Source: Microbacterium luticocti DSM 19459 (GTDB taxonomy: Bacteria > Actinomycetota > Actinomycetes > Actinomycetales > Microbacteriaceae). Taken from it: 64,000 bases of DNA. Under the pieces are notes generated by a model. That model saw only the letters and a list, made by a program, of their open reading frames with translations, was not told the origin of the DNA and searched no databases. This document shows, piece after piece, positions 59,845 to 64,000 of this stretch (positions are counted from its first letter, which is position 1; each line of letters starts with the position of its first letter). Location: assembly GCF_000422405.1 (NCBI RefSeq), contig NZ_AULS01000001.1, positions 248,001 to 312,000 of the forward strand, read 5' to 3'. The position numbers and the translations under genes are program-made.

Positions 59845-62379
59845 ATGCCGGACGAGGCCCAGACGGTGCAGATCGGCGGGCGCAGGCTGCGGCTCACCCG
59901 CCTCGACAAGGTGCTGTACCCCGCCACCGGCACCACCAAGGGCGAGGTGATCGACTATCTCACGCGCATCGCGCCGCTGCTGATCCCACACATCGCCGAC
60001 CGGCCCGTCACCCGCAAGCGCTGGCCCGACGGGGTCGAGGCCGAGCCGTTCTTCGTCAAGGCGCTCGAGCGCGGCGCACCCCCGTGGGTGCGGCGGCTGC
60101 CGATCCTGCACTCGACCGGCACCAAGGAGTATCCGCTCGTCGACGACGTCGCCACGCTGGTGTACCTCGCGCAGATGGCGAGCCTCGAGCTGCACGTGCC
60201 GCAGTGGCGGTTCACGCCCGCCGGCGACCGCGGCCGGCCCGACCGGATGGTGTTCGACCTCGACCCCGGCCCGGGGACGGGACTTGCCGACTGCGCGCAG
60301 GTCGCCCGGTGGGTGCGCGCCGTGCTCACCGACATGGGGCTGGACGCCTTCCCGGTCACCAGCGGAAGCAAGGGCATCCACCTGTATGCCGGCCTCGACG
60401 GCACCCACACCAGCGACGAGGCGTCGGCGGTGGCGCGCGAGCTGGCGCGCGCGCTCGAGGCCGACCATCCCGATCTCGTGGTGAGCCGGATGTCGAAGCA
60501 GCTGCGCGACGGCCGGGTGTTCATCGACTGGAGCCAGAACAACGCCGCCAAGACGACGATCGCCCCGTACTCGCTGCGCGGCCGGGCCCACCCCACCGTC
60601 GCCGCACCGCGCACCTGGGACGAGCTCGACGACCCGCACCTGGCGCAGCTGGACTATCGCACGGTGCTCGAGCGTGCCGAACGCCTCGGCGACCCGATGG
60701 GCGTGCTCGGGTTCCGCGCCGGCGGCCGGGTCGCGGCATCCGGCCCCCTGTCGGCGTACATCGCCAAGCGTGACCCGGCGCGCACGCCCGAGCCGGTGCC
60801 GGACGACCCATTGGCCGCTCCCACGCCGCCCGGACAGCCGCCCCGGTTCGTGATTCAGGAGCACCATGCCCGACGGCTGCACTGGGACCTGCGGCTCGAG
60901 CACGACGGCGTGTTCGTCAGCTGGGCGGTGCCGCGCGGCGTGCCGCCGACGTCCGACCGCAACAACCTGGCCGTGATGACCGAGGACCACCCGCTGGAGT
61001 ACGGCTCGTTCGAAGGCGCCATCCCCCGCGGCGAATACGGGGCCGGCACCGTCACGATCTGGGACGACGGCCGCTACGACCTCGAGAAGTGGCGCGACGA
61101 CGAGATCATCGCCACGCTGCACGGCCGGCCGGGCGGGCCGCTGGGCACGGTGCGCATCGCCCTGATCCGCACCACCGGGTCGGGTGAGAAGTCGAGCTGG
61201 CTGCTGCACCGCACCAAGACGGATGCCTCGGGCCGCCCGCAGGCGGCGGGCACGCCGGTCACCGCCTCGGCGCAGGCCGACGGTGCCGCGGGGCAGGGCG
61301 ATCGGGCCCACGCCGACGACACCGTGGCGCAGGGCGACGGTGCCGCAGGTCAGGGCGATCGCGCCCACGCCGGAGCCGAACGTGGTGGCCCCGGATCCGC
61401 GCCCGCTCCTGCGGCTGCGCGGGCGCCGATGCTCGCGACCGCCGCCACGCCCGCGATCGCCCGGCGCGCGGCGGAACGCTGGCAGCCGTGGGCGGAGTTG
61501 AAGTGGGATGGCATCCGTGCGATCGGCGTGTGGGACGGGCAGCGGCTGCGGCTCTACGCCCGCAGCGGCACCGACATCACCGCGCGCTATCCCGAGCTCA
61601 GCGACGGCACCGTGCGGCTGGACGCGGCATCCGCCGTCGTCGACGGCGAGATCGTGGCGCTGGATGCCACTGGACGCCCGAGCTTCACCCGCCTGCAGAA
61701 CCGGATGCACCTGACCAAGCCCGCCCAGATCGAGGCGCAGCGACAGCTGACGCCGGTGCGTTACCACCTGTTCGATCTGCTGCAGGCCGACGGCGCCGAC
61801 CTCACCGCCCGGCCGTTGACCGAGCGTCGCCGCCTGCTCGAGCAGATCGCCGGCTCCGCGCCCGCACCGGTCGCGGTGCCGCCGCAGCTGACCGATGTGG
61901 ACGAGGCCCTTTCATTGAGCCGCCGCCTGGGCCTGGAGGGGATCGTGGTCAAGAACCCGGCCTCCCGGTACCGGCCCGGAGCGCGCACCGATGAGTGGCT
62001 CAAGGTCAAGTTCACGACCGCGCAGGAGGTGGTGATCGGCGGCATCCGGCCCGGGCGGGGTGGGCGCACCGGGCGGATCGGGTCGCTGCTGGTGGGCCTG
62101 CCGTCGCCGGACGGCCTGCGGTACGCGGGCCGGGTGGGCACCGGGTTCAGCGAGAGCGAGCTGGCCCGGCTCGACGGGATGCTGCAGCCATTGCGCGAGG
62201 ACCGCAACCCGTTCGTTGGGGTGCCGGCCGCCGCCGCCGCGGACGCGCTGTGGGTGCGGCCGGAGCTGGTGGCCGAGGTGGAGTTCGCCGAGTTCAGCCC
62301 CGGCGGCATCCTGCGCCACGCCCGTTGGCGGGGCCTGCGTCCCGACAAGTCCCCCGCCGAGGTGCGCTTCGAGTCCTGA
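59845..62379 (+). CDS. ligD: Multifunctional DNA ligase D (polymerase - phosphoesterase - ligase order)
   Basis: An 844-residue repair enzyme with three catalytic domains in mycobacterial order. POL (about 1-290): MVFDLDPGPGTGLADCAQVA with metal-binding D138 and D140. PE (about 333-460): FVIQEHHARRLHWDLRLEHD and the PRGEYGAGTV segment. Linker (470-525) contains a tandem repeat. LIG (about 526-844): ELKWDGIRAIG with the adenylated lysine K553, VVDGEIVALD, EGIVVKN and DEWLKVKF. Works with Ku at double-strand breaks. Note that the PE domain is second here, as in mycobacteria, and not first as in Pseudomonas. Confidence 0.95.
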   Translation: MPDEAQTVQIGGRRLRLTRLDKVLYPATGTTKGEVIDYLTRIAPLLIPHIADRPVTRKRWPDGVEAEPFFVKALERGAPPWVRRLPILHSTGTKEYPLVDDVATLVYLAQMASLELHVPQWRFTPAGDRGRPDRMVFDLDPGPGTGLADCAQVARWVRAVLTDMGLDAFPVTSGSKGIHLYAGLDGTHTSDEASAVARELARALEADHPDLVVSRMSKQLRDGRVFIDWSQNNAAKTTIAPYSLRGRAHPTVAAPRTWDELDDPHLAQLDYRTVLERAERLGDPMGVLGFRAGGRVAASGPLSAYIAKRDPARTPEPVPDDPLAAPTPPGQPPRFVIQEHHARRLHWDLRLEHDGVFVSWAVPRGVPPTSDRNNLAVMTEDHPLEYGSFEGAIPRGEYGAGTVTIWDDGRYDLEKWRDDEIIATLHGRPGGPLGTVRIALIRTTGSGEKSSWLLHRTKTDASGRPQAAGTPVTASAQADGAAGQGDRAHADDTVAQGDGAAGQGDRAHAGAERGGPGSAPAPAAARAPMLATAATPAIARRAAERWQPWAELKWDGIRAIGVWDGQRLRLYARSGTDITARYPELSDGTVRLDAASAVVDGEIVALDATGRPSFTRLQNRMHLTKPAQIEAQRQLTPVRYHLFDLLQADGADLTARPLTERRRLLEQIAGSAPAPVAVPPQLTDVDEALSLSRRLGLEGIVVKNPASRYRPGARTDEWLKVKFTTAQEVVIGGIRPGRGGRTGRIGSLLVGLPSPDGLRYAGRVGTGFSESELARLDGMLQPLREDRNPFVGVPAAAAADALWVRPELVAEVEFAEFSPGGILRHARWRGLRPDKSPAEVRFES
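61279..61371. repeat. In-frame tandem repeat in the LigD linker
   Basis: Two copies of a roughly 36-base unit encoding DGAAGQGDRAHA, 57 bases (19 codons) apart, in the flexible region between the PE and LIG domains. Likely variable between strains. Confidence 0.75.
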
Positions 62380-62409
62380 CCGGCGACCGTGCAACCTGCC
62401 GGGCCCGGC

Positions 62410-63321
62410 TCACGCGTGGGGGTCGTGCTCGACGTGACCGGCGGGCTCGAGCTGGAATGTGGAGTGGTCGACGTCGAAGTGATGGGCGAGGCATCCCTGC
62501 AACCGGGTGAGGATGTCACCGGTGCGCCCCTCGCGCAGCGTCGCCTCGTCCACGACGACGTGCGCGCTGAACACCGGAGCCCCGCGGGTGAGCTGCCACA
62601 CGTGCACGTCGTGGACACCGCGCACACCGGGGGTGGCCAGGATGTGGTCGCGGATCTCACGCACATGCACGTCGCGCGGCGCCGACTCGCCGAGCACCGA
62701 GATCACCTCGCGCAGCAGCGTGATCGCCCGTGGCACGATCATCGCCGCGATCAGCAGCGACGCGATCGCGTCGGCGGGCATGAACCCGGTCAGCAGCACG
62801 ACGATCGCGGCGGCGATCACCGCGGCCGATCCGATGAGGTCGCCCATCACCTCGAGGTACGCGCCGCGCACGTTCAGGCTCCCCTTCTGCGCGGCAGACA
62901 GCAACCACATCGCCACCCCGTTCGCGCACAGCCCGATCACGGCGACCACCAGCATCGGCACGCCTGCGACATCCACGTCGGCGGGGTGGACCAGGCGCAG
63001 CACCGCCTCGACCGCCACCCACACCGACAGCACCAGCAGGATCGCGCCGTTCAGCAGGGCGCCCAGCGCCTCGGCGCGCTGATATCCGAAGGTGCGCCGG
63101 TCGTTGGCCGGCCGGGCCGCCACGATGCTCGCGATCAGCGCGATCACCAGGGCCGCGGCATCCGTGAACATGTGCGCGGCGTCGGCGAGCAGCGCGAGCG
63201 ATCCCGACACGGCGGCCCCGACCACCTGCACGACCATGACCGACGAGGTGATCGCCAGCGAGATCGCCAGCAGGCGCCGGTTGTCGGCGCCGCGGATGCC
63301 GGTGGGGGCGTGGTCGTGCAT
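62410..63321 (-). CDS. Cation diffusion facilitator (zinc/cobalt exporter family)
   Basis: A 303-residue exporter of divalent metal ions. Six membrane segments; helix 2 has LLADAAHMFTDAAALVIALI with metal ligands H50 and D54; helix 5 has AYLEVMGDLIGSAAVIAAAI with D161 but E157 where the best-known members have His. The cytoplasmic domain has VHDVHVWQLTRGAPVFSAHV and the end DPHA. Histidine-containing start MHDHAP. Substrate is zinc or cobalt by family; the Glu may alter selectivity. A possible metal-regulator palindrome is upstream at 63377-63396. Confidence 0.92.
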   Translation of the reverse strand: MHDHAPTGIRGADNRRLLAISLAITSSVMVVQVVGAAVSGSLALLADAAHMFTDAAALVIALIASIVAARPANDRRTFGYQRAEALGALLNGAILLVLSVWVAVEAVLRLVHPADVDVAGVPMLVVAVIGLCANGVAMWLLSAAQKGSLNVRGAYLEVMGDLIGSAAVIAAAIVVLLTGFMPADAIASLLIAAMIVPRAITLLREVISVLGESAPRDVHVREIRDHILATPGVRGVHDVHVWQLTRGAPVFSAHVVVDEATLREGRTGDILTRLQGCLAHHFDVDHSTFQLEPAGHVEHDPHA

Positions 63322-63376
63322 GCCTTCAGGCTACGGCGACGGATGCCACGACCCGGCCCGCGCGGTCCAGTCGGGA

Positions 63377-63396
63377 ATGATGCTGATTCTCATCAT
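63377..63396. promoter_or_regulatory. Palindrome upstream of the CDF exporter
   Basis: ATGATG (63377-63382) and CATCAT (63391-63396) form an inverted repeat with an 8-base, AT-rich spacer, 56 bases before the exporter start in otherwise GC-rich DNA. Layout resembles Fur/Zur-type boxes but does not match any consensus well. The rest of the 122-base gap holds nothing I can support. Confidence 0.35.
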
Positions 63397-63443
63397 CCGT
63401 GGCCGCCGCGCGCACGCCCGGATACCGGGCCCGGTGCGCGTGC

Positions 63444-64000
63444 CTACAGCAGGGCCAGCAGCGGCTGGAGTGCGCGGAACGCCCGGGCCCGGTGCGAGTG
63501 GGCGGCCTTCTCGTCGTCGGTCCATTCGCCGACGGTTCGCTCTGTCGCGGTGGGCTGGTCGTCGGGGATGAAGATCGGGTCGTAACCGAACCCGCCGTCG
63601 CCCCGCGGGGCGGTGGCGATGCGGCCCGGCCAGATGCCCTCGACGACATGCTCGTCGCCGCCGGGCAGCACCAGGGCGATGACCGAGGTGAAGTGTGCGG
63701 TGCGGTGCGGGTCGGCGATGTCGCTGATCTGGTCGAGCAGCAGGTGCAGGTTGGCGACCGGGTCTTTGGCGTGCCCGGCCCAGTACGCCGAGAAGATGCC
63801 GGGTGCTCCGCCGAGCACGTCCACGCACACCCCGGAGTCGTCGGCGAACGACGGTAGACCGGTGTGGGCGCACGCCGCCCGAGCCTTGATGAGTGCGTTG
63901 TCGGCGAAGCTGACGCCGTCCTCGATCGGTTCCGGCCCGTCGTAGCCGATGAGCTCGAAGTCGGGGCGGGATGCCGCGACGATCTGTGCGAACTCGGTGA
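63444..64000 (-). CDS. rdgB: XTP/dITP pyrophosphatase (RdgB/HAM1), cut by window edge
   Basis: House-cleaning enzyme that removes ITP, dITP and XTP from nucleotide pools. About 185 codons lie in the window; the N-terminus continues beyond it. Visible: GVSFADNALIKARAACAHTG, LPSFADDSGVCVDVLGGAPG (active-site Asp pair), FTSVIALVLPGG, GRIATAPRGDGGFGYDPIFI and HRARAFRALQPLLALL at the C-terminus. Complete at its 3' end. Confidence 0.94.
   Translation of the reverse strand, partial: TEFAQIVAASRPDFELIGYDGPEPIEDGVSFADNALIKARAACAHTGLPSFADDSGVCVDVLGGAPGIFSAYWAGHAKDPVANLHLLLDQISDIADPHRTAHFTSVIALVLPGGDEHVVEGIWPGRIATAPRGDGGFGYDPIFIPDDQPTATERTVGEWTDDEKAAHSHRARAFRALQPLLALL

Noticed and set aside
62380..62409. 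CCGGGCCCGG palindrome between ligD and the CDF gene as a terminator
   Set aside because: It has no loop and only short arms; in this G+C range such a sequence is expected by chance.

Overview
The window is chromosomal DNA of a very high-G+C actinobacterium. Gene content and protein style point to the Microbacteriaceae, most likely Microbacterium or a close relative: mycobacterial-type Ku/LigD, an FtsE with a long tail, a DUF541 protein, a Tad pilus locus, GTG starts, many 4-bp ATGA/GTGA gene overlaps, and several likely leaderless promoters (TANNNT about 6 bases before the start codon). This assignment is inference; no 16S gene is present.

Layout. (1) 1-5182: ilvE (cut by the window edge), leuB, an MFS exporter with a divergent TetR repressor, and serA. 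(2) 5309-13540: two small membrane proteins, then a minus-strand operon (solute-binding protein, two amino-acid-type permeases, ROK kinase, M81 peptidase, CutC) with a divergent ROK repressor. No ATPase gene is present. (3) 13563-18791: ilvC, ilvN, ilvB and ilvD. (4) 18883-21444: otsB and otsA (trehalose) and a small membrane protein. (5) 21462-33836: a thiolase, 3-oxoacid CoA-transferase genes and IclR, then a nine-gene overlapping operon running from a LIV-type ABC importer through an acyl-CoA synthetase, TetR and 3-hydroxybutyrate dehydrogenase to an alpha/beta hydrolase. The enzymes form a complete 3-hydroxybutyrate to acetyl-CoA route. (6) 33844-35522: MarR and an MFS transporter.

(7) 35523-40476: a mosaic region. 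It holds a lower-G+C orphan gene between imperfect direct repeats beside tRNA-Lys, then hisN and a lipoprotein. A LysR stump and a decayed integrative element follow, with an HNH protein, a LysM-like lipoprotein and a frameshifted integrase that abuts the 3' side of ssrA (tmRNA). (8) 40641-49752: DUF541, M20 peptidase, MFS, smpB, VOC protein, ftsX, ftsE, prfB and MFS. (9) 49794-53083: a GyrI-like protein and a MarR-controlled redox module (reductase, LigB-type dioxygenase, DoxX, broken SDR) with two matching operators. (10) 53123-57823: a Tad/Flp pilus operon without TadZ or a prepilin peptidase. (11) 58007-64000: tRNA-Leu, DedA, Ku and LigD (non-homologous end joining), a CDF metal exporter and rdgB (cut by the window edge).

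The best candidates for new biology are the integrated 3-hydroxybutyrate import and catabolism locus with its perfect palindromic operator, the ATPase-less ROK/M81/CutC operon, and the two mosaic spots beside tRNA-Lys and ssrA. No CRISPR array, rRNA operon or intact insertion sequence was seen.
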